From Colwellia hornerae (lineage in GTDB: Bacteria > Pseudomonadota > Gammaproteobacteria > Enterobacterales > Alteromonadaceae): a DNA stretch of 48,896 nucleotides. The notes under the pieces are model-generated. The model saw nothing but the letters and a program-made list of their open reading frames with translations, was not told the origin of the DNA and did no database searches. How positions within the stretch are numbered: position 1 is the first letter of the stretch; each line of letters starts with the position of its first letter. The DNA lies in the NCBI RefSeq assembly GCF_007954355.1, contig NZ_VOLR01000029.1:1-48896 (forward strand), written 5' to 3'. The position numbers and the translations under genes were made by a program. Of the stretch, positions 18,351-27,470 are shown one piece after another.

Positions 18351-19688
18351 TTAGAAGGTAAGCGTAAAAGCTGCACCAGTAAGTACGGTTGAGTAACTAA
18401 TGGTTAATTGGCCTTGATAGCTACTGACTAAGTCATTAACAATCGCTAAACCAATACCATGGCCCGCTTGGTAGGTGTCTGCTCTGCCTCCACGCGATAG
18501 AATGATCTCGCGTTGAGACGCTGCGATACCCGCGCCATCATCGGCAATTTCAATGGTTAATGTTTTTGCAGAGCTAATAACGCTAATGGCAATCTTATGT
18601 TTAGCGGCTTTACAGGCGTTATCGAGAATATTTCCTAAAATCTCCATTAAATCTGCTTCATCACCTTTAAATAGGGCGCTTGTATCAACAGTGACAGCAA
18701 ATGCTAGATTCTTATCATGATATATTTTAGCTAAGGTGGCTATTAGCTTGTCAACAACCGGCTTAATTTGCACACCTAAATGCCATGAAGACTGCCCGGC
18801 GCTTTGTGCTCTTTTAAGTTGATGTTCAATAATGTTATTAATTAATGTTAATTGTTCACTGGCACTTGCTGAAATATCCTGTTGACTTTGAATAACAGCT
18901 AGTGGATTTTTAAGGCTATGTGCTAAATCTGATAAGGCATTTCGATAGCGTTTTCGTTGATTCTCTTCTAGCGCCAGTAAGGCATTTAATTGTTGAGTCA
19001 CTGGTTGTAATTCAAGAGGGTAGTTGGCGTCTAAGGCTTTCTTTTGCCCTTTTTCTATATGCTCAAGCTCTTGAGATAATACGGTTAACGGTTTTAAGGT
19101 CCATAACAACCAAACAATTTGTACAAAAACAAAGACGACCATTAATGCTAGTAACCATGCCCATAATGTTTTTTCAAAGTCATTAAGGGCGTTTAATAAG
19201 GCTCGTTGGTCTTTTATAAGATGCAGTGTTATCGCAAAGTCTTGACCGTTATCAGAAAAACTAGCACTAAAGCTATAAAGCAGATGACGACTGTCCGCTA
19301 GGCTTATCTTTGAAATTAGTGTTTGCCCCACATCAGGCGATGGCAATACCGCCGGTAGAGACAAGGTCAGTAAAGACTGTGATTGCCAAAGCACTTTGCT
19401 TTTTACCGCGCTTATTTGCGTTTCTTTTGACCGTTTGGTTATTAAGGCATATAAGCCTGATCGATTGATATTAAATTGATTTTCTAACAAGAGATCCGGC
19501 ATTAGCAACTGATTATTTTCAACTTCCGCCACGGTAAAAATCGAATAGCTATAGGCTTTTAATTCGTTTTTCATCGCTACATTTAATTGCCGTTCAAAAG
19601 CATTAGATAAGGTTAAGCCAATAATAGGCAGCATCACTACCGTCATCACTAACGTACTTAATAATAATCGAATTTTTAAAGAGTTCAT
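18351..19688 (-). CDS. PhoQ-like sensor histidine kinase
   Basis: The 445-residue inner-membrane kinase pairs with the response regulator just upstream (26-bp gap). It has a membrane segment at about 9-29, a periplasmic sensor region (about 30-172), a second membrane segment (about 173-197), and a HAMP-like linker. The phosphoacceptor is H257 in DLAHSLKNPLAV, very like the PhoQ H-box. ATP-binding motifs follow: NILDNACKAA (N357), DDGAGIA (383-389) and GHGIGLA (about 409-415). The signal sensed is unknown. PhoQ senses divalent cations and antimicrobial peptides, but the periplasmic part here cannot be assigned by eye. Confidence 0.9.
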   Translation of the reverse strand: MNSLKIRLLLSTLVMTVVMLPIIGLTLSNAFERQLNVAMKNELKAYSYSIFTVAEVENNQLLMPDLLLENQFNINRSGLYALITKRSKETQISAVKSKVLWQSQSLLTLSLPAVLPSPDVGQTLISKISLADSRHLLYSFSASFSDNGQDFAITLHLIKDQRALLNALNDFEKTLWAWLLALMVVFVFVQIVWLLWTLKPLTVLSQELEHIEKGQKKALDANYPLELQPVTQQLNALLALEENQRKRYRNALSDLAHSLKNPLAVIQSQQDISASASEQLTLINNIIEHQLKRAQSAGQSSWHLGVQIKPVVDKLIATLAKIYHDKNLAFAVTVDTSALFKGDEADLMEILGNILDNACKAAKHKIAISVISSAKTLTIEIADDGAGIAASQREIILSRGGRADTYQAGHGIGLAIVNDLVSSYQGQLTISYSTVLTGAAFTLTF

Positions 19689-19714
19689 TCGCTAGCTATA
19701 TCCATGCGACCTCA

Positions 19715-20389
19715 TTAATCTAACCGTTTTAATTTATAGCCATGGCCACGCAAGGTTTCGATAAAACCATATTCATTATCTGGGTCGAGCTTTTTTCTTA
19801 AACGCCTGATAAATACTTCAATAACATTTGAGTCAAGATCGAAGTCTTGGTCGTAAATATGTTCAGTGAGTGTCGCCTTTGAAGTCACTTCATCAAGGTG
19901 AAGCATCATATACTCAAGTAACTTATATTCTGAACTACTTAACTTTATTGCCTTGTTATCGACTTCAACCTGCAAACTTTTAGTATTAAGACTTAATGGG
20001 CCATTCTTTATTAACGGACTTGCTTGTCCTGCAGAACGTCTGATCAGTGCATTTAAACGGGCGAGTAATTCTTCGGCTTGAAAAGGTTTAGTTAAATAAT
20101 CGTCTGCTCCTGCATCTAAACCAGCCACTTTATCCTGCCAACTATCTCTTGCGGTTAACACCAAAATGGGAAAGTCGATATTTTTCTCACGCAGTGTTCT
20201 GATCACACTGATACCGTCTAATATAGGTAAACCAACATCTATAATGGCAGCGTCGTATGGATATTCTTGCCCTTGAAATAAACCTGTTTCACCGTCGCTC
20301 GCGACGTCAACTAAATAATTAGCCGCAGTTAAATGAGCATACAAATTCTTTTGTAGTAAAAGATCGTCTTCAATAAATAACAAACGCAT
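19715..20389 (-). CDS. OmpR/PhoP-family response regulator
   Basis: A 224-residue regulator with a receiver domain (D51 phosphoacceptor in IIDVGLP, acidic EDD at 7-9, K101 in YLTKPF) and a C-terminal winged-helix OmpR-type DNA-binding domain. The sequence TARDSWQDKVAGLDAGADDY is close to PhoP. It lies between the PepSY gene (5 bp upstream) and the kinase. Regulators of this class bind tandem half-sites with an 11-bp period, which matches the boxes found at three promoters around it, including its own operon. Confidence 0.93.
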   Translation of the reverse strand: MRLLFIEDDLLLQKNLYAHLTAANYLVDVASDGETGLFQGQEYPYDAAIIDVGLPILDGISVIRTLREKNIDFPILVLTARDSWQDKVAGLDAGADDYLTKPFQAEELLARLNALIRRSAGQASPLIKNGPLSLNTKSLQVEVDNKAIKLSSSEYKLLEYMMLHLDEVTSKATLTEHIYDQDFDLDSNVIEVFIRRLRKKLDPDNEYGFIETLRGHGYKLKRLD

Positions 20390-20394
20390 GATGA

Positions 20395-20691
20395 CTACCC
20401 TCCACTGATTTTGCCTGTTTTAGCATCAACATAAACAGAAATGATATGACCATCAGTTTTAAATAACTTAACTTGATAACCCGACTTTTTACTCTCAACT
20501 TTTAACACTTTGCCGCCAAACCGACTTTTAACTAACTTTTTTGCATCTTTACTACTTTTCACTTTCAAGTCTTGCTGGCTTTGCTTGTTATTTTTTATCG
20601 TACTGCTTAATGGCGCACCTCCTCCTTGAGCGATAGCATCAATAGAGAGCGTAACAATAAAAAGAAAAACTATTGGTAAAACAAATTTCAT
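20395..20691 (-). CDS. Small exported PepSY-domain protein
   Basis: The 98-residue protein has a signal peptide (about 1-22, ending SIDAIA) and a single PepSY domain (about 45-98: AKKLVKSRFGGKVLKVESKK, then VKLFKTDGHIISVYVDAKTG). It is the first gene of the PepSY-regulator-kinase operon, and the regulator starts 5 bp after its stop. PepSY proteins encoded beside two-component systems are thought to modulate the sensor in the periplasm or to inhibit proteases. Here a modulatory role is an inference from position. Confidence 0.88.
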   Translation of the reverse strand: MKFVLPIVFLFIVTLSIDAIAQGGGAPLSSTIKNNKQSQQDLKVKSSKDAKKLVKSRFGGKVLKVESKKSGYQVKLFKTDGHIISVYVDAKTGKISGG

Positions 20692-20752
20692 GGTTATCCC
20701 AAAGACAAAGTTAAAAGTGTGGCTAGCTATATTTACCTATAGCTTATTTAAA

Positions 20753-20786
20753 ATCATAAACCTTAGCAACTGAATATCAGCTGAAC
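20753..20786 (-). promoter_or_regulatory. Promoter of the PepSY-regulator-kinase operon with box (site B)
   Basis: On the minus strand, GTTCAG-CTGAT-ATTCAG (20770-20786) is followed by 11 nt and a -10 TATGAT (20753-20758). The pattern and spacing equal sites A and C, which suggests autoregulation of the two-component operon. Confidence 0.72.
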
Positions 20787-20881
20787 ATTTTTAAAAAAGC
20801 GTATATCAAGGTTATCACCTTGAGTTATTTATTTTAACCACTAAAAATCACCAGAGATTTAATCAGCTTGGCTGATAAAGT

Positions 20882-20915
20882 GTTCAGCTTACATTCATCT
20901 TAACTGCGCTTTAAT
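20882..20915 (+). promoter_or_regulatory. Promoter of the GlyGly-CTERM gene with box (site C)
   Basis: GTTCAG-CTTAC-ATTCAT (20882-20898), 11 nt, then -10 TTTAAT (20910-20915). The direct repeat has an 11-bp period, the same as sites A and B. It lies 50 bp before the ATG of the divergent gene. Confidence 0.7.
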
Positions 20916-20947
20916 AGCAACACTAAACAAAGCCGGTAGGATATATT

Positions 20948-21793
20948 ATGTTGATAAAGAATAATGCAGCGCAATCAGTTCGCACGAGTACACTTAAAAA
21001 AATAATGTTTTTGATGACCTTTAGTATATTGCCTTTAACTCATGTCACTGCCAGCGAGTTAAAGGTTGAACCCTATAGTGTTTCTCAAGGGGCACTTAAA
21101 AAGAATATCACTGAACAACAACGAAAAATAATGATTGGGGCTAATAAACTTGCCGAGTTACCCGATCAACTCAGCGGAAAAGCGAATACTCACATTAGAG
21201 GAACTACACTTAATAAAACAGAGAGCACAGCACAAGCAAAAAGCAGTATAACCACGCAAAAAGTAAGTAACCACTATGACCAAGACTTCGAAATTTATAG
21301 TGCGACCAGTTTTTTGCAAGACGATTATGACAGAGATGGCTATTACCAGACCTTTAGTGTGACTTTTGATGCAGACGTATATAGCTATAGCGAAAATCAC
21401 CTTGCTGAAGTGTATGCTTTACTCTATCTCAGTAAAAATGGTGGCGCTTGGCAGCACTATTTCACTACAGATAATTTTCTTATAGAAGGCGACACTGATG
21501 CCGATGAATATGAAGTAATTTCTACATTTATGTCAGGCTATGACAGTGATCACTACGATGTGTTAATCGATTTATATCAAGTAGGTTATGAGGGTATTGT
21601 CGCCAGTTTCAGTGCAGATGACAGTAATGCGTTATACGCACTGCCTTTAGAGAGTGCTGAATATGACCAGGCTTACGTTGAAGTAATCGAAGTAGTAGAA
21701 GTCATCGAGGTTAGACAAACTCATGGCGGTAGCCTGTATTGGTTAGTATTGATATTACTCAGCAGTCTACTTGTACGAGTAAAACGCCATTAA
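20948..21793 (+). CDS. GlyGly-CTERM surface protein, choice-of-anchor H type
   Basis: The 281-residue protein has an N-terminal signal segment (about 19-35, ending HVTA) and a mature domain rich in Asp and Tyr. That domain (YDQDFEIYSATSFLQDDYDR, then GYYQTFSVTFDADV, AEVYALLYLSKNGG and the DVLIDLYQVGYEG part) resembles the choice-of-anchor H family. The C-terminus HGGSLYWLVLILL followed by VRVKRH is a GlyGly-CTERM sorting tail, the substrate type of rhombosortase. GTAGGA is a good ribosome site before the ATG. It is divergent from the PepSY-regulator-kinase operon and has the same promoter box, so it is probably induced with it. The ligand or function is unknown. Confidence 0.75.
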   Translation: MLIKNNAAQSVRTSTLKKIMFLMTFSILPLTHVTASELKVEPYSVSQGALKKNITEQQRKIMIGANKLAELPDQLSGKANTHIRGTTLNKTESTAQAKSSITTQKVSNHYDQDFEIYSATSFLQDDYDRDGYYQTFSVTFDADVYSYSENHLAEVYALLYLSKNGGAWQHYFTTDNFLIEGDTDADEYEVISTFMSGYDSDHYDVLIDLYQVGYEGIVASFSADDSNALYALPLESAEYDQAYVEVIEVVEVIEVRQTHGGSLYWLVLILLSSLLVRVKRH

Positions 21794-21807
21794 TTAACCA
21801 GAGAAAC

Positions 21808-21838
21808 AAAAAAGCCACAAACAAGTTTGTGGCTTTTT
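21808..21838. terminator. Bidirectional terminator between convergent genes
   Basis: A long near-perfect stem (AAAAAGCCACAAA type, 21809-21821 with 21826-21838) with a 4-nt loop and A/T runs on both sides. It can end both the plus-strand surface-protein gene and dnaJ. Confidence 0.88.
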
Positions 21839-21884
21839 AATATCTACATTTTAGCAAGCTTTTAGCTCATCAAATGGGAGTACT

Positions 21885-23018
21885 TTAGCTTTTCAAGTCA
21901 TCAAAAAACTTTTTAACGCCATCAAAGAAACCTGTCTCTTTAGGGCTATGCTTTATAGTACTTTTACCCATTTTCTCATCTAACTGACGCAATAAATCTG
22001 CTTGGTCACCAGACAAGTTCACCGGTGTTTCAAGCACAACTTTACACATTAAGTCGCCAATTGAGTGACTACGTACTGATTTAACACCCTTACCACGTAA
22101 ACGGAACATTTTACCCGTTTGTGTTTCTTTAGGTATTTTCAGTTTAACTTTACCTTCAAGTGTCGGTACTTCTATTTCGCCACCCAATGCTGCTGTGGTA
22201 AAGCTAATAGGCACTTCACAATAAAGGTTGTTTTCATCACGGACAAATATTTTATGGTCACGAACATTTGCTTGTACATATAAATCACCGGCAGGTGCAC
22301 CATGTTCACCAGCTTCACCTTCGCCTGACAAGCGAATTCTGTCACCGGTATCTACACCTGGCGGTATTTTCACTGAAAGTGTTTTAGTTTTTTCAACTCG
22401 GCCTTGGCCGCGACATGAGGTACAAGGGCTAGCAATAACCTTACCTTTACCACTACATGTTGGACAAGTCTGTTGAACAGCAAACAAACCTTGACGCATT
22501 TGTACCTGACCATGACCATGACAAGTTGTACAAGATTTTGCACTGGTGCCTTTTTTAGCGCCAGAGCCGTCACAAGGCTCACAACTAACAAAAGTGGGTA
22601 CTTTAATTTCTAAAGTTTTACCCCGTACAGCATCTTCAAGACTTAACTCTAAGTTGTAGCGAAGATCTGAACCTCGTTGTTGACGTTGCTGACGACCACC
22701 GCCGCGGCCACCACCAAAAATATCACCAAAAATATCACCAAAATCCTGACCGAAGCCTCCGCCGCCATGTCCACCACCACCATGACCACCTTGTTCAAAG
22801 GCAGCATGACCATATTGGTCAAACGCAGCACGCTTTTGGTCGTCATTTAGAATTTCATAAGCTTCTTTAACTTCTTTAAATAGCTCTTCTTTGTCTTTAT
22901 CACCGGCATTACGGTCAGGATGAAGCTTCATCGCTAAACGTTTGTAGGCTTTTTTGATATCACGCTCAGACGCATCTTTTGATACTTCTAGCACTTCATA
23001 ATAATCGCGTTTTGACAT
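21885..23018 (-). CDS. dnaJ: Chaperone DnaJ (Hsp40)
   Basis: This co-chaperone stimulates DnaK ATPase and delivers unfolded substrates. The 377 residues show a J domain with HPD (33-35, LHPDRN), a Gly/Phe-rich linker (about 75-115) containing [14 protein letters not shown], and four zinc motifs ([32 protein letters not shown]). The C-terminal substrate-binding domains follow. All key residues are present. It follows dnaK in the usual order, with a 159-bp gap that holds a hairpin. Confidence 0.97.
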   Translation of the reverse strand: MSKRDYYEVLEVSKDASERDIKKAYKRLAMKLHPDRNAGDKDKEELFKEVKEAYEILNDDQKRAAFDQYGHAAFEQGGHGGGGHGGGGFGQDFGDIFGDIFGGGRGGGRQQRQQRGSDLRYNLELSLEDAVRGKTLEIKVPTFVSCEPCDGSGAKKGTSAKSCTTCHGHGQVQMRQGLFAVQQTCPTCSGKGKVIASPCTSCRGQGRVEKTKTLSVKIPPGVDTGDRIRLSGEGEAGEHGAPAGDLYVQANVRDHKIFVRDENNLYCEVPISFTTAALGGEIEVPTLEGKVKLKIPKETQTGKMFRLRGKGVKSVRSHSIGDLMCKVVLETPVNLSGDQADLLRQLDEKMGKSTIKHSPKETGFFDGVKKFFDDLKS

Positions 23019-23128
23019 AGTGGCTTCTTTTAACTGGTGTTTAAAATTTTTAGATATTAATTTAGTAAAATGACATTATAAATAGTTAGCTATTTTCAAT
23101 GGCATTTTATAACGATTTTTAACGTAAG

Positions 23129-23154
23129 AAGCGCTGGTGTTTAAACCAGCGCTT
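23129..23154 (-). terminator. Hairpin in the dnaK-dnaJ gap
   Basis: A 10-bp stem AAGCGCTGGT/ACCAGCGCTT with a 6-nt loop, 24 nt after the dnaK stop. On the minus strand the tail is only moderately T-rich (CTTCTTACG), so it may be a partial terminator or an mRNA-stabilising stem that lowers dnaJ expression relative to dnaK. Confidence 0.55.
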
Positions 23155-23177
23155 TTATTTATTTCGTTAATTACAGA

Positions 23178-25091
23178 CTATTTGTCTTCTTTAACTTCTT
23201 CAAACTCAGCGTCAACAACATCGTCATCAGCTGGCGCAGCGCCGTCTGATTCAGCAGCGCCTTCTTGAGCGCCTGCTTTCGCTTGAGCAATTTCCATTAA
23301 CTTAGCTGATGCTTCGATAACGGCTTGAGATTTAGCTTCAATCGCTTCTTTATCGTCGCCTTTAATCTCAGTTTCAAGTTCGGTTAATGCTGTTTCAATT
23401 TTTTCTTTATCTTCGCTTGGTAAGTCATCGCCCGCTTCTACAATTTGCTTGCGAGTGGTATGAACTAGACCGTCAGCTTGGTTACGTGCTTTCACTAATT
23501 CTTCGAACTTAGCATCTTCATCAGCGTTAGCTTCTGCGTCACGTACCATTTGTTCTACTTCTTCATCAGATAAACCCGAAGAGGCTTTAATGGTGATTTT
23601 CTGTTCTTTACCTGTGTTCTTATCTTTAGCTGTTACGTGTAAAATACCATCAGCATCAATATCGAAAGTTACTTCAATCTGTGGTGTTCCACGTGGTGCT
23701 GCATCGATACCTTCAAGGTTAAATTGACCTAAAGATTTGTTTGCAGACGCTTGCTTACGCTCACCTTGAACAACATGAACCGTTACCGCAGCTTGATTAT
23801 CGTCAGCTGTAGAAAAAGTTTGTGACTGTTTAGTTGGGATAGTGGTGTTTTTATCGATAACTTTCGTCATCACGCCGCCCATTGTTTCGATACCTAATGA
23901 TAATGGCGTAACGTCTAATAAAAGTACGTCAGTTACATCACCAGAAAGAACACCTGCCTGTATTGCTGCACCAGCGGCAACGGCTTCATCAGGGTTAACA
24001 TCTTTACGAGGTTCTTTACCGAAAAATTCTGTTACTGCTTTTTGTACCATTGGCATGCGTGACTGACCGCCCACTAAGATAACATCGTTGATGTCACTTA
24101 CTGATAAGTCTGCATCTTTAAGCGCTTGTGCTAACGGTATTAACGTTGCTTTAACCATGTCTTCAACTAAAGACTCTAATTTAGCACGCGTTACTTTAAT
24201 GTTCATATGCTTAGGGCCGCTGCCGTCAGCTGTGATGTAAGGTAAGTTAACATCTGTTTGTTGTGCTGAAGAAAGCTCACATTTTGCTTTTTCTGCTGCT
24301 TCTTTCAAACGCTGCATTGCAAGAGGATCAGTCGTTAAATCCATACCTTGGTCTTTCTTAAATTCAGCGACAAGATAGTTGATTAAACGGTTATCAAAAT
24401 CTTCACCACCTAAGTGAGTATCACCGTTAGTCGCTAATACTTCAAACGTGTGCTCGCCTTCAACTTCATCAATTTCAATAATTGAGATATCAAAAGTACC
24501 ACCACCTAAGTCGTAAACAGCAATAACTTTATCGCCCTCTTGCTTGTCCATGCCGTAAGCAAGAGCAGCAGCAGTTGGCTCATTGATAATACGTTTAACT
24601 TCAAGACCAGCAATACGACCCGCATCTTTAGTTGCTTGACGTTGTGAATCGTTAAAGTAAGCAGGCACTGTGATCACTGCTTCTGTTACTGCTTCACCTA
24701 AAAAGTCTTCCGCAGTTTTTTTCATTTTCTTTAAAACTTCAGCTGAAACTTGTGGTGGCGCAACGTTCTTATCACGTGTGGTAACCCAAGCATCACCATT
24801 GTCAGCTTTAACAATACCAAATGGCATGATTTTAAGATCACGCTGAACTTCTTCGTCTTCAAAGCGACGACCAATTAAACGCTTAATGGCGTATAATGTA
24901 TTTTTTGGGTTTGTAACAGATTGGCGTTTAGCAGGTTGACCTACTAACGTTTCGCCATCTTCTGTGTATGCAATAATTGAAGGAGTTGTACGATCGCCTT
25001 CTGCATTTTCAATTACACGTGCTTTGCCGCCATCTAGTACAGCAACACAAGAGTTTGTTGTCCCTAGGTCAATACCGATTATTTTGCCCAT
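23178..25091 (-). CDS. dnaK: Chaperone DnaK (Hsp70)
   Basis: An ATP-dependent chaperone of 637 residues, the usual length. The N-terminal ATPase domain has [13 protein letters not shown] (5-17), the [11 protein letters not shown] loop and the [10 protein letters not shown]-like segment [11 protein letters not shown]. The linker ends in [19 protein letters not shown]. The substrate-binding domain follows, and the C-terminus [13 protein letters not shown] is the conserved tail. It is transcribed from a sigma32-like promoter about 80 bp upstream, with dnaJ following. grpE is upstream on the same strand but is separated by a strong terminator. Confidence 0.98.
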   Translation of the reverse strand: MGKIIGIDLGTTNSCVAVLDGGKARVIENAEGDRTTPSIIAYTEDGETLVGQPAKRQSVTNPKNTLYAIKRLIGRRFEDEEVQRDLKIMPFGIVKADNGDAWVTTRDKNVAPPQVSAEVLKKMKKTAEDFLGEAVTEAVITVPAYFNDSQRQATKDAGRIAGLEVKRIINEPTAAALAYGMDKQEGDKVIAVYDLGGGTFDISIIEIDEVEGEHTFEVLATNGDTHLGGEDFDNRLINYLVAEFKKDQGMDLTTDPLAMQRLKEAAEKAKCELSSAQQTDVNLPYITADGSGPKHMNIKVTRAKLESLVEDMVKATLIPLAQALKDADLSVSDINDVILVGGQSRMPMVQKAVTEFFGKEPRKDVNPDEAVAAGAAIQAGVLSGDVTDVLLLDVTPLSLGIETMGGVMTKVIDKNTTIPTKQSQTFSTADDNQAAVTVHVVQGERKQASANKSLGQFNLEGIDAAPRGTPQIEVTFDIDADGILHVTAKDKNTGKEQKITIKASSGLSDEEVEQMVRDAEANADEDAKFEELVKARNQADGLVHTTRKQIVEAGDDLPSEDKEKIETALTELETEIKGDDKEAIEAKSQAVIEASAKLMEIAQAKAGAQEGAAESDGAAPADDDVVDAEFEEVKEDK

Positions 25092-25168
25092 CTTGAGGAT
25101 CTCCGAATACTAATTAAAATAAAGCTTATTAAAGTAAGATTTTTTAATAAACCTGTTGATGAAACAAA

Positions 25169-25196
25169 TAGTGGGGGCAGTAAAATCCTTTTCAAC
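25169..25196 (-). promoter_or_regulatory. Sigma32-type heat-shock promoter of dnaK
   Basis: On the minus strand, GTTGAAA (-35, 25190-25196) and CCCCCACTA (-10 region, 25169-25177) are separated by about 13 nt. This is close to the sigma32 consensus CTTGAAA / CCCCAT. Confidence 0.7.
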
Positions 25197-25315
25197 TAAT
25201 TTTCAACAAAAAAAGTAAATTTATTTCATTATTTAGCTATTTGTGAAGATTTTTTTGTTGTTTCTCACCGATAGCGATAAAACGCCTTAATAAAATTTAT
25301 TTGCCCGCTAAAAAC

Positions 25316-25361
25316 AAAAAAGCGGTAAGAAGTTTTATAGAAACTTCTTACCGCTTTTTTT
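25316..25361 (-). terminator. Strong terminator after grpE
   Basis: A 20-bp perfect stem (25316-25335 with 25341-25360) with a 5-nt loop and flanking A/T runs, 12 nt beyond the grpE stop. It should separate grpE from dnaK transcription. Confidence 0.92.
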
Positions 25362-25372
25362 AATGATATTTG

Positions 25373-26026
25373 TTATGCGCTGGTATCAACTACCGGAGCA
25401 GATTTAGAAACCATTACCATCGCTGGACGAATTAAGCGGCCATTGAGTTCATAACCTTTTTGCATCACAGCAATAACGGTATTTGGCGCAACGCCTGGAA
25501 CTTCTTGCATAGACATCGCTTGATGCAATTCAGGATTAAAAGGTTGGTCTTGTGGATCAACACCTTTAACACCAAATTTTTCTAATGAAGCAATTAAACC
25601 TTGTAGGGTTAATTCAAGACCTTCAATAATGCCGGTATTGCTTTCATCTTCTTTATCAACATTCTGTAGAGCACGTTCTAAATTGTCTACTGACACTAAC
25701 ATTTCAGCGGCAAATTTTTCTAAAGCAAATTTACGTGCTTTATCGACATCCTGTGCGCTACGGCGACGAATATTATCAACTTCTGCTTTAGCACGAACCA
25801 CAGAATCTTTTTGATCTGCTATAGTGGTTTGCGCGGAAGAAAGACTTAACTCAAGTTCGTTAATTTTTTCTTGCTCGGCGCTAATTACTTCATGGGCATG
25901 AACATGTTGAACTTCGACTTGCTCTTCAGCTTGATCGATAATTTCTTGCGCCATAATTTCTTCGGGTGTTAAAGCTTCTGTTGATGCTTCAGCTGTATTT
26001 TTGTTTTCTGTTGACTCATTAGTCAT
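25373..26026 (-). CDS. grpE: Nucleotide exchange factor GrpE
   Basis: It releases ADP from DnaK to reset the chaperone cycle. The 217 residues have an acidic, disordered N-terminus, a long coiled coil (about 55-125), and the C-terminal beta domain with the signature GFVSKSAPV-like end, [19 protein letters not shown] chose the ATG at 26026 (MTNESTENK) because TTGGAG is well placed before it. The open frame extends to 26062 but without a ribosome site. A sigma32 promoter lies 70-95 bp upstream. It is divergent from nadK. Confidence 0.95.
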   Translation of the reverse strand: MTNESTENKNTAEASTEALTPEEIMAQEIIDQAEEQVEVQHVHAHEVISAEQEKINELELSLSSAQTTIADQKDSVVRAKAEVDNIRRRSAQDVDKARKFALEKFAAEMLVSVDNLERALQNVDKEDESNTGIIEGLELTLQGLIASLEKFGVKGVDPQDQPFNPELHQAMSMQEVPGVAPNTVIAVMQKGYELNGRLIRPAMVMVSKSAPVVDTSA

Positions 26027-26091
26027 GAAAGCTCCAAAATTAACTAATAATATATTTAACAATATAAAGGTTATATAAATCTGATAACGGT

Positions 26092-26121
26092 AATTATGGG
26101 GACTTCTTGCGATGATTCAAG
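26092..26121 (-). promoter_or_regulatory. Sigma32-type heat-shock promoter of grpE
   Basis: On the minus strand, CTTGAA (26116-26121) and CCCCATAATT (26092-26101) with 14 nt between them are an almost perfect sigma32 promoter. Confidence 0.82.
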
Positions 26122-26481
26122 CTTAAATACCAATTTAATTAAGTTTGTTGCCACGCAGAGCTTGTTAGCGTTTTGACAACAAATATAATTTTTTTTCTAC
26201 AGTCATTTTATATTAACGCAATTATCTGTGGTTATCGAATCGCTGATAAACGCCGAAAGAGTTAGTTTCAAAGACTTGCAGCCTAGGTTATTCATTTCAA
26301 CAATGCAATAGCCATTCTCTTCAATTGATGCCTTGCCCCTAAGACTTTTAAATCTCGCTGAGTGGAAAAATTTAATAAAAGGCTATGAAGTAAATGATTT
26401 ATAAAAAGTCAACTTTACAAGCCACGAAAATACAGCGAAACTATTATTAACCCTAAGATACAAACAACTTACTGCGTAGAC
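26122..26481. other. Intergenic region upstream of nadK
   Basis: About 360 bp between the grpE heat-shock promoter and the nadK ATG. I see no ORF with a ribosome site, no clear hairpin and no convincing sigma70 promoter; the AT-rich stretch near 26440-26460 is the likeliest place for the nadK promoter. Confidence 0.4.
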
Positions 26482-27363
26482 ATGAGCAAAATTTATAACA
26501 CCATAGGTTTAATAGGCAAACCAAACCACGAAGGAGCCAGCGCAACAATAACAGCGCTCTATCAATTTCTTACCGAGCAAGGCTATCAGGTATTAATTGA
26601 AAGCTCGGTTGCCCCTTCAATCGATATCGATAAACTAACAATTAGCACCTTAGTAGAAATTGGTGAACAAGCCGATCTTGCTATTGTCGTTGGCGGTGAT
26701 GGTTACATGTTAGGTGCCGCTCGCGTTTTAGCCTGTTACGACATTGGTGTCATTGGTGTCAACAGAGGGAATCTAGGCTTTCTTACTGATTTATCGCCAG
26801 ATGAATTAATAGAACCACTTGAGAAAATTTTGCGAGGCGAGTCGCGCGCTGAACAACGTTTTATTATTGAAGCAGAAGTTTATCGCCATGGAAAATTAAA
26901 AAGCTCGAACAGTGCAGTCAATGAAGCAGTGCTACACGCTGGAAAAGTAGCCAGTATGATTGAATTTGAAGTTTACATTGATGGCAGCTTTATGTTCAGC
27001 CAACGCTCTGATGGTTTAATCGTGTCAACACCTACTGGCTCAACAGCCTATTCAATGTCTGCCGGCGGCCCCATTTTGACACCCAATTTAAATGCCTTAT
27101 CTTTAGTGCCAATGTTTCCACACACCTTAACCAGTAGACCTATAGTCGTCGACGGCAATAGTGAAATAAAATTACTACTCGCCAATGAAAATTATGAAAA
27201 CTTACAAATAAGTTGTGATGGCCATGTCATTTTAGCGGTATTACCCGGCGATGAAGTTATCATCAGAAAAAGTGAATATACGTTGCGATTAGTCCATCCA
27301 TTAGACCATGACTATTTTAATGTGCTGCGTAGTAAATTAAGTTGGGGCAATAAGCTTTATTAA
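26482..27363 (+). CDS. nadK: NAD kinase
   Basis: It phosphorylates NAD+ to NADP+ using ATP. The 293 residues contain the GGDG motif (71-74, [13 protein letters not shown]), [13 protein letters not shown], the NE/D motif in [10 protein letters not shown], and [21 protein letters not shown]. The position beside grpE and before recN is the classic gammaproteobacterial order. A second, more distant kinase-like gene (COG3199) is at 7.5-8.7 kb. No clear Shine-Dalgarno precedes the ATG. Confidence 0.97.
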   Translation: MSKIYNTIGLIGKPNHEGASATITALYQFLTEQGYQVLIESSVAPSIDIDKLTISTLVEIGEQADLAIVVGGDGYMLGAARVLACYDIGVIGVNRGNLGFLTDLSPDELIEPLEKILRGESRAEQRFIIEAEVYRHGKLKSSNSAVNEAVLHAGKVASMIEFEVYIDGSFMFSQRSDGLIVSTPTGSTAYSMSAGGPILTPNLNALSLVPMFPHTLTSRPIVVDGNSEIKLLLANENYENLQISCDGHVILAVLPGDEVIIRKSEYTLRLVHPLDHDYFNVLRSKLSWGNKLY

Positions 27364-27406
27364 TTTTTAATAAATTCAAGCTGTTGAATTTTTATTCGAT
27401 TAACAC

Positions 27407-27456
27407 TTGCACAAAACCATTTTACTGTATAAATTAACAGTTATATATTTATACAG
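27407..27456 (+). promoter_or_regulatory. recN promoter with LexA (SOS) box
   Basis: CTGT-ATAAATTA-ACAG (27425-27440) is a perfect CTGT-N8-ACAG LexA site, 31 bp before the chosen recN start. A second, half-degenerate site (TTAT-ATATTTAT-ACAG) follows directly at 27441-27456. TTGCAC (27407-27412) with an AT-rich -10 inside the first box makes a promoter that LexA would cover. Paired LexA sites before recN are known in E. coli. Confidence 0.85.
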
Positions 27457-27470
27457 TGAATTGGCTTCCC

